Shown here: positions 1-9,659 of the stretch, piece after piece
Position numbering within the stretch: position 1 is the stretch's first letter
Layout of the letters: each line of letters starts with the position of its first letter
Origin: Clostridium mobile
Lineage (GTDB): Bacteria > Bacillota > Clostridia > Clostridiales > Clostridiaceae
Assembly: GCF_018918285.1 (NCBI RefSeq)
Contig: NZ_JAHLQF010000003.1
Location: forward strand, 620,001 to 684,000
Length of the DNA stretch: 64,000 nt
Direction of reading: 5' to 3'
The notes under the pieces: generated by a model
Told to the model about the DNA's origin: nothing
Seen by the model: the letters and a program-made list of their open reading frames with translations, nothing else
Database searches by the model: none
Position numbers and translations under genes: made by a program

Positions 1-77
1 TGTATTAATAGATAATTTATATGTAAAGTAAGTTAATAAATTTGCATTGAGTTTATTTAATATAATGTAAAAAAGTT

Positions 78-118
78 AAGCAACTAATGGATAATTTAGT
101 TCCATCAGTTGCTTTTGG
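78..118 (-). terminator. Rho-independent terminator after the spore-protein gene
   Basis: The arms GCAACTAATGG (80-90) and CCATCAGTTGC (102-112) pair with one mismatch. Read on the minus strand, the hairpin is followed by a T-rich stretch (TTAACTTTTTT), so it fits termination of the spore-protein gene that ends at 135. It may also work weakly for a plus-strand gene left of the window, since TTTT follows on that strand too. Confidence 0.7.
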
Positions 119-134
119 TGGTTCAAATAAATAT

Positions 135-368
135 TTATTTATCTATCATCTTACGTTCCTGATCTTCAACCATTCTTTTAACCATTTCACCACCCAGCAT
201 ACCGGCACTAGTTAGATTTCCAACAAAGTTTGAAGGATGATCCCCCATATATGGAGCAGAAGTTTTATCTTCAAAATTTGGATTAATACCTAAATCGCTG
301 GCTATTTCCATTTTAAGCTTTTCCATATTACTTCTTGAATCGGAACTATAAAGTCTTTTTCTTGCCAT
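135..368 (-). CDS. Alpha/beta-type small acid-soluble spore protein (SASP)
   Basis: The product is a 77-residue DNA-binding spore-core protein that protects DNA in dormant spores and is degraded at germination. It carries the germination-protease recognition motif KMEIASDLGI, with expected cleavage after Glu21. The C-terminal half, GNLTSAGMLGGEMVKRMVEDQE, corresponds to the family's conserved GxxTSxxxGxxGGxMVKRM block. I chose the ATG at 368 because GGAGAAAATTTT lies at proper spacing before it; a start 13 codons upstream has no such site. It lies 68 bp downstream of the permease gene and is probably a separate, forespore-expressed unit, although I could not identify a sporulation promoter with confidence. 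Confidence 0.9.
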   Translation of the reverse strand: MARKRLYSSDSRSNMEKLKMEIASDLGINPNFEDKTSAPYMGDHPSNFVGNLTSAGMLGGEMVKRMVEDQERKMIDK

Positions 369-436
369 AAAATTTTCTCCTTTCACCATTTTAATAATAG
401 TTTTCACAAAATGTGTTTTTATATGTGAAGAAAATT

Positions 437-2932
437 TTAGTCAATAGTTCTTATAGAATCTATAATGTTCATAGAGGAAATTCTTTTTAAAGGTAGTAGA
501 GTAGCAGATATTCCTAAGCAAACATTAGCAATGAAGTTTATTATCACAGAAATCCAAGGAATATACCATTCTAAATAGGTAAGCTCATTTTTCGTAATTA
601 TAAATAATACGTAAGAAAGCAGTATACCTAATATAGATCCCAGTAATCCGCTTATAATGCCATAAAAAGCTCCTTCAAGTTTAATTATATTTCTAAGATC
701 TTCATTAGTAGTACCTAATGCTCTAAAGGTGGCAAACTCTCTAGTTCTCACAATTAAATTAGTGCTAATTGTATTTGTAATATTTAATACTCCGATTACT
801 ATAATTACTCCCAGCAAACACAAAGACAGCATTATAATTTGATTTATTAGTGTTTTTAATTTTTTAACTTCTTCTTCAAAAGAAAACAATGTTCCCTCAC
901 TAACTTTTTTAGCTACGTGATTAAGTTCCTTTTCTATAAATTCTATATCACTATCCTGGGACAACTTTATATCTATCATCTTATATCCACTTAAACCTAT
1001 AGAATTTTTATATACATCTTTGTGTAATATTATACTAGGAGCTATATTGCTAAATCCTATAGAATTAGGAGTGTCTTTTAATATACCACCTAATTTAAAT
1101 TTAAGTTCTTTTATTTCATCTAATTTATCCCCAGTATAATATGAAAATTTATAAGTGATGGTTTGTCCAACATTTATATTCAATTTACCTTCAGGATCTA
1201 TCAATAAAATTTCATTATTATTAGACATTTTTTCAATATCTATTGTACCAGATAGTAGAAATTTTTTGCTATTATTTAAAATATAATCATCATATGCATA
1301 TACTAAAGAGTCTAGATTGTACTCCTTAGTATCAGAATCAGGTTTTACATTACGTTTCTCTAAAGATTCTTTATACTTTGATGAGAGCCTTTCTTCAGGG
1401 TATGATGAGGTTGCATAATAAGCCTGTGTTGCAAAGACTTTTTCTACTCCAGGAAGTCCTTGTATATAAGATATATCTTCATCATCATATGATTTTGATT
1501 TTTCTTTACTTATATTTGTAGTTTTAATGATGTAATCACTATCTATAAGGTTTGTTGCTACATTAGAAATATCTAAATTTTTGACATAATAACTAAATAC
1601 TATAAAAAGCACGCCAGATAAACACATGGAAGTAATAGTAACTAAAGTCCTTTTTTTATTTCTCCACATATTTTGATAAGCTATTTTCCCTCTAATGTGG
1701 AAGAGCCTTTGAAAGAATTTATTTAATAGTGTTGATTTTTTTATAAATTCTTTTTTTGTGCTACTCTTTCTTATAGCTTCAAGAGGAGAAATTTTGCTTG
1801 CAAAGTATGAGGGACCTAAAAGTGATAAAAATATAGAAATTATAGCTATTAAAGAGGAAAATAAAATTATGCTTAATGATATTGTAATCTCTTTAATAAC
1901 ATTCTGTAGTATGGGAAGTGATGTTATGAATATTTTTGACAGTAATATTCCTAGTATTATACCTATAGGAATAGATATTAAGCTCAATACTAATCCTTCA
2001 CATAAAACTATCAATCTTATCTGCTTTGGGGTAGAACCTATAGCTCTTAACATACCAAAATATTGTGTTCTTTCTACTACGGAAATATGAAATATATTGT
2101 ATATTGTAAGCATGGTAGCTATAACTATGCTTAAACCTAGAAATAGAATAGGTCCATTTATTTTATCATTTTCACCGAGTGCATTCATTAACATAGAATT
2201 AAAATCCATATTTTCTTCATCCATATTAATGTTACTTAATATTTCTTCAGAACTTTTTTTAATGCTTAATCCTTCTTTAAGGGTAACAAAAGCTAAGGAT
2301 AGTGAGGAATAAACTTCCTTAGGCATAATAGATTTAACAGTATCTAAAGATATTAAGGATAAGGAGCTCCCCCAAGCTTTTCCACCACTAATGGCAGGAG
2401 TTAAAATACCGGATATTATAAAATCATTTTTCCCTTCATAAGTCTTTAGCTTATCGTTTTCATCTTCATAGGTCTGAGAAAAGCTTAGAGTGATTTTTTC
2501 CCCGATATTTAATCCTAATTCATCAATTAGCCATTCTTCTAGTGCAATTTCATGCTTTCCTTTTGGATAACTACCAGATTTTAATGACATACCCATCATT
2601 TCCATTGCATTTTCATCCCAAGCCTCTATTGAAATACTTATACTTGTATCTGGAACTTTATGTGTACCCAAGGGCAGTGAAACACCTATATTTTTAATAT
2701 TAAAGTGATTTTTTAATATTAAAAGTTTTTCTTCACTTAAATTACTATAACTAACATGATAATCCCCACTAAGTTCTATGGCTTGTTTTACTTGAGTGTC
2801 CTTGATACTTGAACTTATTATTCCTATAGAAGTAATCATACATATGGATAACACTATGCCAAGTATAGTGAGTAAGGACTTTTTATATTGTTTTTTTAGA
2901 AATCTTGGAACTATGCTTATATAATTTTTCAT
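437..2932 (-). CDS. ABC transporter permease with two FtsX domains
   Basis: This 831-residue protein is the membrane subunit of a MacB/Bce/Ytr-like ABC system. The visible layout is an N-terminal membrane helix (about 17-40), a large extracellular domain (about 40-260), three helices (about 262-380), a second FtsX half starting with a helix near 420-447, another extracellular domain, and three C-terminal helices after about 703. Its start overlaps the stop of the ATPase gene by 4 bp, so the two are translationally coupled. The upstream histidine kinase and response regulator genes suggest a peptide-antibiotic or envelope-stress detoxification role, as in BceRS-BceAB-type modules. The substrate is unknown, and a lipoprotein-release or other function remains possible. 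Confidence 0.85.
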   Translation of the reverse strand: MKNYISIVPRFLKKQYKKSLLTILGIVLSICMITSIGIISSSIKDTQVKQAIELSGDYHVSYSNLSEEKLLILKNHFNIKNIGVSLPLGTHKVPDTSISISIEAWDENAMEMMGMSLKSGSYPKGKHEIALEEWLIDELGLNIGEKITLSFSQTYEDENDKLKTYEGKNDFIISGILTPAISGGKAWGSSLSLISLDTVKSIMPKEVYSSLSLAFVTLKEGLSIKKSSEEILSNINMDEENMDFNSMLMNALGENDKINGPILFLGLSIVIATMLTIYNIFHISVVERTQYFGMLRAIGSTPKQIRLIVLCEGLVLSLISIPIGIILGILLSKIFITSLPILQNVIKEITISLSIILFSSLIAIISIFLSLLGPSYFASKISPLEAIRKSSTKKEFIKKSTLLNKFFQRLFHIRGKIAYQNMWRNKKRTLVTITSMCLSGVLFIVFSYYVKNLDISNVATNLIDSDYIIKTTNISKEKSKSYDDEDISYIQGLPGVEKVFATQAYYATSSYPEERLSSKYKESLEKRNVKPDSDTKEYNLDSLVYAYDDYILNNSKKFLLSGTIDIEKMSNNNEILLIDPEGKLNINVGQTITYKFSYYTGDKLDEIKELKFKLGGILKDTPNSIGFSNIAPSIILHKDVYKNSIGLSGYKMIDIKLSQDSDIEFIEKELNHVAKKVSEGTLFSFEEEVKKLKTLINQIIMLSLCLLGVIIVIGVLNITNTISTNLIVRTREFATFRALGTTNEDLRNIIKLEGAFYGIISGLLGSILGILLSYVLFIITKNELTYLEWYIPWISVIINFIANVCLGISATLLPLKRISSMNIIDSIRTID

Positions 2933-3612
2933 TTTACCATCATCCTATCTTCAACTATTAAGCCGTCTTCAATAGTTATAATTCTATCTGAAGTACTTGC
3001 TATTTCTATATCATGAGTGATCATTATTAAGGTTTGATGATATCGTTTTGTGGATATTTTCAACAAGTCCAATACTTCTTTATTAGTTTTCCTATCTAAG
3101 TTTCCTGTAGGTTCATCAGCTAAGATAATTGAAGGCTTATTTGCTAATGCTCTAGCAATTGCAACTCTTTGCTGTTGACCACCGGATAGTTCGTTTGGTA
3201 AGTGATATCTTCTATCTTTTAATCCTAATAAATCTAATAAGTCTTCAATGTATTTATTATCAATAGATTTTCCATCTAGTAATAAAGGAAATGTAATATT
3301 TTCCTCAGCATTAAGTACAGGTATCAAGTTGTAAAATTGAAATATAAATCCTATACTTCTTCGTCTGAAAATAGATAATTTTTTCTCTGAAAGAGAATAT
3401 ATATCCATTCCATCTATAAAAACTTTTCCCAAAGTGGGTCTGTCTAGCCCCCCCAGTAAATGTAATAAGGTACTTTTGCCAGAACCACTAGGGCCGACAA
3501 TGGCAACAAAATCTCCTTCATTTATAGATAAATCAGTAGGTTTTAGAGCATCTACTTTTGTTTCACCTTCCCCATAGGTCTTAGATAGGCCGATGGTCTT
3601 TAATACCTCCAT
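2929..3612 (-). CDS. ABC transporter ATP-binding protein (MacB/LolD family)
   Basis: The 227-residue ATPase drives the adjacent FtsX permease. Walker A GPSGSGKST is at residues 40-48, followed by a Q-loop (FQFYNL), the signature LSGGQQQR, Walker B ILADEPTGNLD and the switch histidine in MITHD. The order and length are typical of the MacB/LolD/BceA group. GGAGG stands before the ATG at 3612. The 90-bp gap to the kinase gene contains a promoter candidate and direct repeats, so this pair can be transcribed on its own. Confidence 0.93.
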   Translation of the reverse strand: MEVLKTIGLSKTYGEGETKVDALKPTDLSINEGDFVAIVGPSGSGKSTLLHLLGGLDRPTLGKVFIDGMDIYSLSEKKLSIFRRRSIGFIFQFYNLIPVLNAEENITFPLLLDGKSIDNKYIEDLLDLLGLKDRRYHLPNELSGGQQQRVAIARALANKPSIILADEPTGNLDRKTNKEVLDLLKISTKRYHQTLIMITHDIEIASTSDRIITIEDGLIVEDRMMVK

Positions 3613-3640
3613 ATTTTTTCCTCCTTTAAATTGTGACGGT

Positions 3641-3690
3641 AATTTAATATTACCAAGGAAAGCTTACAACTAGGTGTATTTAAAGCTTAC
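3641..3690 (-). promoter_or_regulatory. Candidate promoter and response-regulator direct repeat before the ABC genes
   Basis: On the minus strand a TTGTAA box (3664-3669) is separated by 17 bp from TAAATT (3641-3646). The 9-mer GTAAGCTTT occurs twice in the same orientation (plus-strand positions 3658-3666 and 3682-3690), 24 bp apart. The proximal copy overlaps the -35 box. Direct repeats at the -35 region are how OmpR-family regulators usually activate, so this may be the site for the regulator encoded at 4943-5659. This is inference from position and repeat only. Confidence 0.45.
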
Positions 3691-3702
3691 GATTTAGTAA
3701 GG

Positions 3703-4941
3703 TTATAATGCTACCTTAGGGAATGTCAATGTAAAGGAAGTTCCTTCATTTAAGTTACTATCTACTTGAATAAAAGCTCCATGTTTTTCTATAACTAATT
3801 TTGATAAGGCTAGTCCGATACCACTGCTATTTTTAAATGAATTTCTACTAGATGCACCTCGAAAAAATTTGTCAAAGATAAGAGGGAGTTCATCTTCTGA
3901 TATACCTACTCCTGAATCTTTTATAACAATTCTAACTAAAGTTTCAGTTTCCTCCATAAAAATTGAGATTTCTTTTCCATTAGGAGTGTATTCTATAGCA
4001 TTATTGACGATATTACCTATAGCCTCTCCTAACCACTCTTTGTCATGTGGAAGACTCATATTGGGAATTAGATCTAGTTTTATAACTTGGTTTTTTTCAA
4101 TAAATTTCATTTTAAAGCTATTTACTGTTCCTATTAAGGTAAAATAGATGTCTTCAAAATTTTTATTAATATGTATAACCTCAGCTTCTAGCCTAGATAT
4201 TTTTAGTAGGCTTTGAATAAGCCATTCCATACGTTTAAGTTGAACATTACTTCTATTTAAAAACTCTAAACATATTTCTTTATCATCCATTGCCCCGTCC
4301 AATAATAGCTCATTAAAAGCTAAAAGAGAAGATAATGGAGTTTTAAATTGGTGAGAAATATTTGAAATCATATCTTTAAGATGGTTCTTTTCTTTTTTTA
4401 AACTATTAAGTGTGAGCTCAAGTCTTTTTGACATTTGATTAAAATTAAAAGCTAACATGGCAAGCTGGCTTTCATCATTGTAAGGAAGCCTTAAATCAAA
4501 ACTACCATCCATTATTTTATCAGTTCCTAAAGAAAATTCTTTTATACTATGATGAAGCTTATTAAATGTATTTAAGAGAAGTAATAGAATGGCAATAGAG
4601 AGGGTTAAAGTAAGAATGAAAAAGTTAAACTTAATAGTTTTGTAGAAATTATTAAGAGAGGAGGTAGAACTTATGGGGAGAGAATCAATATAGCCATATT
4701 TCTTTGTGAATTCAATACCCCTTTTATAATTATCTTCATTGAATCCAAGAGAAAAAGATTGCATTATAGTGCTCTCTAGTTCAGGAGATTTCTCTAAAAT
4801 ACTTCCTATGGTAGAAATATTAATTTTTATTGTCTCTGCATTGAATTTTTTAAAGGCACAGTGCAAATATAGTTGAGAGCCAAGAATAAAAATAGTTAAT
4901 GTAAGGATAAGTTTAAAAATTATTTTATTATAATTTTTCAA
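3703..4941 (-). CDS. Sensor histidine kinase, membrane-bound
   Basis: This is a 412-residue kinase. Helix 1 (about 8-28) and helix 2 (about 106-126) bracket an extracellular loop of about 78 residues. A HAMP-like linker follows (about 127-180), then the HisKA box NISHQFKTPLSS with His197, and a HATPase domain with N box (NIVNNAIEYTPNG), G1 box (DSGVGI) and G2 box (SSGIGLAL). It is encoded one base after the response regulator gene, and the pair controls or senses together with the ABC exporter downstream. The short loop suggests that it either senses a small ligand directly or works with the transporter. Confidence 0.92.
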   Translation of the reverse strand: MKNYNKIIFKLILTLTIFILGSQLYLHCAFKKFNAETIKINISTIGSILEKSPELESTIMQSFSLGFNEDNYKRGIEFTKKYGYIDSLPISSTSSLNNFYKTIKFNFFILTLTLSIAILLLLLNTFNKLHHSIKEFSLGTDKIMDGSFDLRLPYNDESQLAMLAFNFNQMSKRLELTLNSLKKEKNHLKDMISNISHQFKTPLSSLLAFNELLLDGAMDDKEICLEFLNRSNVQLKRMEWLIQSLLKISRLEAEVIHINKNFEDIYFTLIGTVNSFKMKFIEKNQVIKLDLIPNMSLPHDKEWLGEAIGNIVNNAIEYTPNGKEISIFMEETETLVRIVIKDSGVGISEDELPLIFDKFFRGASSRNSFKNSSGIGLALSKLVIEKHGAFIQVDSNLNEGTSFTLTFPKVAL

Positions 4942-4942
4942 T

Positions 4943-5659
4943 TTATATCAACCTCTCATTCCATTTATATCCTAATCCTCTGACAGTAATAATATATTTA
5001 GGACTATTAGGATTGTCCTCTATCTTTTCTCTAAGTCTTCGTATATAAACAGACAAAGTATTATCATCTATAAAATGTCCATCTACATCCCATAGTATTT
5101 CTAAAATTTGTTCTCTAGTTAAAACTTGCATAGAGTGGTTAACTAAGGTGAAGATTAGTTTGAATTCTAGAGGTGTAAGTCCAATTTGAAGATTATTTTT
5201 ATATACTTTCATATCTAATGGATATATAACTATATCCTTAGATCTAATATGAGATCCTATATTAGTATTGATTTTTCCTTCATTTATACTAGTTGAAATC
5301 TCTGATCTTCTAAGGATAGCTTTAATTCTTGAAATCAATTCCTTTACTCTAAAAGGTTTAGTAATGTAATCATCTCCACCCATATCAAGGCCTAGAACCA
5401 CATTTACTTCTTCATCACAAGCAGTAAGAAATATTATAGGAATATTAGATTTAGTTCTGATTGATTTACAAAATTCGAAACCATTTCCATCAGGTAGCAT
5501 AACGTCTAAAAGTATTAAATCAAAATTACTAATAGCCATAAGCTTATATGATGATTTAACGGTATTAGCATTGGTTACTAAATATCCTTCTTTTTCTAAA
5601 GCGTATTGTATTCCTCTTGATAAAGATTCATCATCCTCTATTAATAATATATGTTTCAT
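4943..5659 (-). CDS. OmpR/PhoB-family response regulator
   Basis: This is a 238-residue regulator. The receiver has acidic residues EDDE near the N terminus, the phosphoacceptor Asp52 (LILLDVMLP) and Lys101 (YITKPF). The C-terminal half is a winged helix (LTPLEFKLIFTLVNHSMQVLTREQILEILW...DNTLSVYIRRLREKIE). It is the first gene of the RR-HK-ABC operon on the minus strand. A GGGGGAAG ribosome site precedes the ATG. Probable targets are the ABC genes downstream. Confidence 0.93.
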   Translation of the reverse strand: MKHILLIEDDESLSRGIQYALEKEGYLVTNANTVKSSYKLMAISNFDLILLDVMLPDGNGFEFCKSIRTKSNIPIIFLTACDEEVNVVLGLDMGGDDYITKPFRVKELISRIKAILRRSEISTSINEGKINTNIGSHIRSKDIVIYPLDMKVYKNNLQIGLTPLEFKLIFTLVNHSMQVLTREQILEILWDVDGHFIDDNTLSVYIRRLREKIEDNPNSPKYIITVRGLGYKWNERLI

Positions 5660-5782
5660 AATATACTTCCCCCATAATATAAAGCATTTATATTATTATA
5701 ATACATATTTTTCATAATAAACATAAGTTGTGGTAAAATAAAGAATAGATGTTCTAATATGAAAGAGTTGGAGGAGAATATT
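5660..5782. promoter_or_regulatory. Divergent promoter region between response regulator and addA
   Basis: For addA, TTCATA (5711-5716), a 17-bp spacer and TAAAAT (5734-5739) form a fair sigma-A promoter. On the minus strand a TATAAT lies near 5696-5701 with a poor -35 box and could serve the response regulator gene. The rest is AT-rich sequence without other recognisable signals. Confidence 0.4.
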
Positions 5783-8700
5783 ATGGCAGATATGAAGTGG
5801 ACAAAGGAACAGAAAAGTGCCATATACACTAAAGATTGTAATTTACTTGTAGCAGCTGCAGCTGGAGCTGGAAAAACTGCTGTTTTAGTTCAAAGAATAA
5901 TAGAAAGAATAATGGATAAAGAGAATTTAACAGATATTGATAGATTACTGGTTGTTACATTTACCAATGCGGCGGCTTCAGAAATGAAAGAAAGAATAGG
6001 AGAAGCCATATCCAAAGAATTGGATAAAAATCCTGATTCAAAAATACTCCAAAGACAGCTTACATTACTTAATAAAGCAAATATAACTACAATACATTCT
6101 TTTTGTCTTAGTGTTATGAGAAATAATTTTCACTTAATAGATATTGATCCTAATTTTAGGGTTGGAGATGAAACAGAAACTCTGCTTTTAAAAGGAGAAA
6201 TTCTAGAAGAGTTATTTGACTATATGTATGAAATTGAAGATGAAGATAAAAAAGCGATTTTCTTAGAATTAATTCAATCCTATGGAGGGAAAGATGATAG
6301 ACGGGTATTAAATATGGTAGAGGAGTTGTATAACTTTTCTCAAAGTTTACCATGGCCTGAAAATTGGTTATTAGAAAACGCAGAAATTTTCAATGTAGAT
6401 GATAATTTTGATTTTAATGATACTTTATGGGCTAGTGAATTGATAAATGATATAAAAGTAGAATTAAAGGGATTAAAAATTAAGATGGAGAAATCCATTG
6501 ATATAGCTAATAGTAATGAAGGATTAGAGCATTACCTGCCAATATTAAAGGAAGACATTGTCATGTTAGACGACATACTAAATAGTGATAATTGGAATGA
6601 GATTAGAGATATTATTTTAAATGTAAAATTTAGCGCTCTACCTAGAAAAAAAATACCGGAAGATTTGGTAGAAATAAAGGAAAGTATTTTAGATGTAAGA
6701 ACAAATGTAAAAGAAAAAATATCTAAAATAAAAGAGGATATATTTTTAGGTAGTGAAAATATAGGGCAAAACTTTAAAAAACTTTACCCGAGAATAAAAT
6801 GCCTAACGGAATTAGTCATTGAATTTACTAAAAGATATAGAGAGAAGAAAAGAGAAAAAAATATAGTGGATTTTAATGATATAGAGCATTATACATTAGA
6901 GATACTAACTGATTATGATGAAAAAGGAAATTCTATGCCTTCAAGTGTGGCTATTGAATACAGAAAAAAATTTGCAGAAATATTAGTAGATGAATATCAA
7001 GATAGTAATTTAGTACAGGAAGTAATATTAAGCTCTGTATCAAGACAGCAGAACATAAAATTAGAAGAAGAAAAGTTAACAACTCCAAATATGTTCATGG
7101 TTGGTGATGTTAAGCAAAGCATATATAGATTTAGACAGGCGAAACCTGAACTATTTTTACATAAATATAATACCTACTTATTGGAAGAGGGCAGTTTAAA
7201 TAGAAAGATAAAGTTATTTAAAAATTTTAGAAGTAGAGAAGGTATTATAGATGGGGTAAATTATATATTTACTCAGATAATGTCAAAGACCATAGGTGAA
7301 TTAGAATATGATGATGGTGAAAAATTAAACCTTGGAGCTGATTACAAGGCTCCAGAAGAAGATATTAACTATGCTGGACCTATAGAAATTCATATTATGG
7401 AAAAGCTAAATAAGGATAATGAAGATATTTTATTTGAAGAGGATAATAATGGAGTTCTTTATGATAGCGAGGAAAGACCAGATAATATACAATTAGAAGC
7501 AAATATGGTGGGGAAAGTAATAAAAAAACTTATGGATGATGAAAATCCTTATATGGTATTGGATAAAAGAACTAATGAGTATAGAAAATTACAGTTTAGA
7601 GATATTGTAATTTTAATGAGAGCTACTTCTCAAATGGCACCTATATTTATGGAAGAATTAAATAACAAAGGTATACCTGTTTTTGCGGATACTTCTTCAG
7701 GATATTTTGAAACCACGGAAATAAGAACCATTTTATCTTTATTACAAATTATAGATAATCCAAGGCAAGATATTTCTCTATTAGCTGTACTAAGATCTCC
7801 TATTTTTTCTTTTACTCCAGAAGATATTATTGATATAAGATTAGTTAATAGAGAAACAAGTATATATGAAGCTTTAAAAAAGATAAATGATGATGACTTA
7901 TGTACTGAAGATGAAAAAAAATATGTAAAATCATTAAATCAAGATTTGAAAAATAGAATTGAAAACTTTTTAACTAGACTATTAGATTGGAGAGAAAGAT
8001 CCCTTCATATGAGTATAGATCAATTTATATGGCGTCTTTATACGGATACAGGGTACTATGGATATGTTGGTGCCATGCCAGGGGGAATACAAAGGCAGGC
8101 AAATTTAAGAGTACTTTTTGAGAGAGCTAAACAATATGAGAAAACTAGTTATAGGGGATTGTTTAACTTTATATCATTTATAAATAAGTTAAGAAACAGC
8201 AGTGGTGATATGGGAAGTGCTAAGATTCTAGGAGAAAATGAAGATGTAGTGAGAATTATGAGTATTCACAAGAGTAAAGGATTGGAGTTCCCTGTGGTAA
8301 TCCTCTCAGGTGTAGGTAAGAACTTCAATCTTCAAGATATGAGAAAGAGTATGCTTTTCCATCACCAATTAGGTCTTGGACCTGATTATGTAGATTTGGA
8401 GAAAAGAATAACCTATCCTACTATAATTAAAGAAATAATAAAAAGAAAAATAAAATTAGAAACCTTATCAGAAGAAATGAGAATACTATATGTAGCTTTT
8501 ACCCGTGCTAAAGAAAAATTAATCATTACGGGTATGACAAGTAAAATAGAAGATAGAATAAAAAAATGGTGCAATATAAGCATGGATGATGGAATAAAGA
8601 TACCTAAATACGCCATCTTAGAAGGAAAGAATTATATGGATTGGATTATACCTTCTGTTTGTAGGCATGAAGATGGCATTTTTTTAAGAGAAAAGGCTGA

Positions 8701-9565
8701 TATAAATAATCCGTACACTAATATAATAAAGGATACATCAAGATGGACGGTAAAAATATGGGATGTAAACGAAGCTATAGAATCTAAAATTGAAGAAAAG
8801 GAAGAAGTAGATATTTTAAAGGAGCTGGAGACCTTAAGACTTATGAAAAAGGATGAAGAATACAAAGAAGAAATAGAAAGAAGGCTTAATTGGAATTATA
8901 AATATATTCATTCTTGTAATATACCAGCAAAGTTTTCAGTATCAGAACTTAAAAAGAGGTTTTCAGAAACAGAGGATGAAAACTCAGAAAAAATTGTAGG
9001 AGAACTTTTGCAAAAAAAACCAATATTCTTACAAGAGTATAAGAAGTTTACATCAGCAGAAATAGGTACTTTAATTCATTTAGTTATGGAGCATATAGAT
9101 ATAAATAAAACTGATAATATAGAAAATATAAGAGAACAAATTCAAGCCATGGTAGTTGATGAATTCATAACTGAAGAAGAATATAAAGTTATAAATCCAC
9201 ATAAGATATTAAATTTTTTCAAGAGTCCTTTAGGAGAAAGAATAAAAAAATCAACTTTAGTAAGTAAAGAAGCACCCTTTTACATTCAAATTAAAAGTGT
9301 AGATTTATATAAAGATTTACCTAAAGATATATACGGTGAAGAAAAAGTAATAATCCAAGGAGTAATAGATTTATATTTCGAGGAGGAAGATGGATTAATA
9401 ATTGTGGATTATAAAACGGATTATGTAGAGGATGAAGAAGAAGTTAAGAAAAAGTATGCACTTCAGTTACGATACTATACTGAAGCTTTAGAGAAGATTA
9501 CAGGAAAAAAAGTAAAAGAGAAGTATTTATATTTATTCTATTTAGATAAATTCATATTTGTATAA
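5783..9565 (+). CDS. addA: ATP-dependent helicase/nuclease subunit A (AddA)
   Basis: AddA, about 1260 residues, is the UvrD-family helicase and nuclease subunit of the AddAB double-strand-break resection complex. Walker A AAAAGAGKT is near residues 24-32, followed by motif Ia VTFTNAAA, Walker B LVDEYQDSN, MVGDVKQSIYRFR, the SIHKSKGLEFPVV block and the Arg motif YVAFTRAK. A RecB-type nuclease motif, GVIDLYFEEEDGLIIVDYKTD, is near the C terminus. I chose the ATG at 5783 because GGAGGAG stands 6 bases before it; an ATG 24 bases upstream lacks a site. The partner addB, which normally lies next to addA, is not in this window. Confidence 0.95.
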   Translation: MADMKWTKEQKSAIYTKDCNLLVAAAAGAGKTAVLVQRIIERIMDKENLTDIDRLLVVTFTNAAASEMKERIGEAISKELDKNPDSKILQRQLTLLNKANITTIHSFCLSVMRNNFHLIDIDPNFRVGDETETLLLKGEILEELFDYMYEIEDEDKKAIFLELIQSYGGKDDRRVLNMVEELYNFSQSLPWPENWLLENAEIFNVDDNFDFNDTLWASELINDIKVELKGLKIKMEKSIDIANSNEGLEHYLPILKEDIVMLDDILNSDNWNEIRDIILNVKFSALPRKKIPEDLVEIKESILDVRTNVKEKISKIKEDIFLGSENIGQNFKKLYPRIKCLTELVIEFTKRYREKKREKNIVDFNDIEHYTLEILTDYDEKGNSMPSSVAIEYRKKFAEILVDEYQDSNLVQEVILSSVSRQQNIKLEEEKLTTPNMFMVGDVKQSIYRFRQAKPELFLHKYNTYLLEEGSLNRKIKLFKNFRSREGIIDGVNYIFTQIMSKTIGELEYDDGEKLNLGADYKAPEEDINYAGPIEIHIMEKLNKDNEDILFEEDNNGVLYDSEERPDNIQLEANMVGKVIKKLMDDENPYMVLDKRTNEYRKLQFRDIVILMRATSQMAPIFMEELNNKGIPVFADTSSGYFETTEIRTILSLLQIIDNPRQDISLLAVLRSPIFSFTPEDIIDIRLVNRETSIYEALKKINDDDLCTEDEKKYVKSLNQDLKNRIENFLTRLLDWRERSLHMSIDQFIWRLYTDTGYYGYVGAMPGGIQRQANLRVLFERAKQYEKTSYRGLFNFISFINKLRNSSGDMGSAKILGENEDVVRIMSIHKSKGLEFPVVILSGVGKNFNLQDMRKSMLFHHQLGLGPDYVDLEKRITYPTIIKEIIKRKIKLETLSEEMRILYVAFTRAKEKLIITGMTSKIEDRIKKWCNISMDDGIKIPKYAILEGKNYMDWIIPSVCRHEDGIFLREKADINNPYTNIIKDTSRWTVKIWDVNEAIESKIEEKEEVDILKELETLRLMKKDEEYKEEIERRLNWNYKYIHSCNIPAKFSVSELKKRFSETEDENSEKIVGELLQKKPIFLQEYKKFTSAEIGTLIHLVMEHIDINKTDNIENIREQIQAMVVDEFITEEEYKVINPHKILNFFKSPLGERIKKSTLVSKEAPFYIQIKSVDLYKDLPKDIYGEEKVIIQGVIDLYFEEEDGLIIVDYKTDYVEDEEEVKKKYALQLRYYTEALEKITGKKVKEKYLYLFYLDKFIFV

Positions 9566-9583
9566 TTTGTATAATTTGTATAA
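9557..9583. repeat. Three tandem copies of TTTGTATAA at the addA stop
   Basis: TTTGTATAA is repeated exactly three times (9557-9565, 9566-9574, 9575-9583). The first copy holds the last codon and stop of addA, so changes in copy number would not alter the protein. It is followed by a less exact duplication of about 24 bases (near 9592-9639, containing AAAATAATA). This looks like replication-slippage sequence; I see no terminator here. Confidence 0.8.
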
Positions 9584-9659
9584 ATAGAAGCGTTGATGCA
9601 AAATAATAAGTAAAGTGCTGATATAAAATAATAGGTAAAAAGAATAGGAGGGTGAAGTT

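Noticed and set aside
369-436. Sigma-G promoter for the spore-protein gene
   Set aside because: Expected forespore control is well known for the family, but I could not find -35 and -10 boxes with convincing match and spacing.
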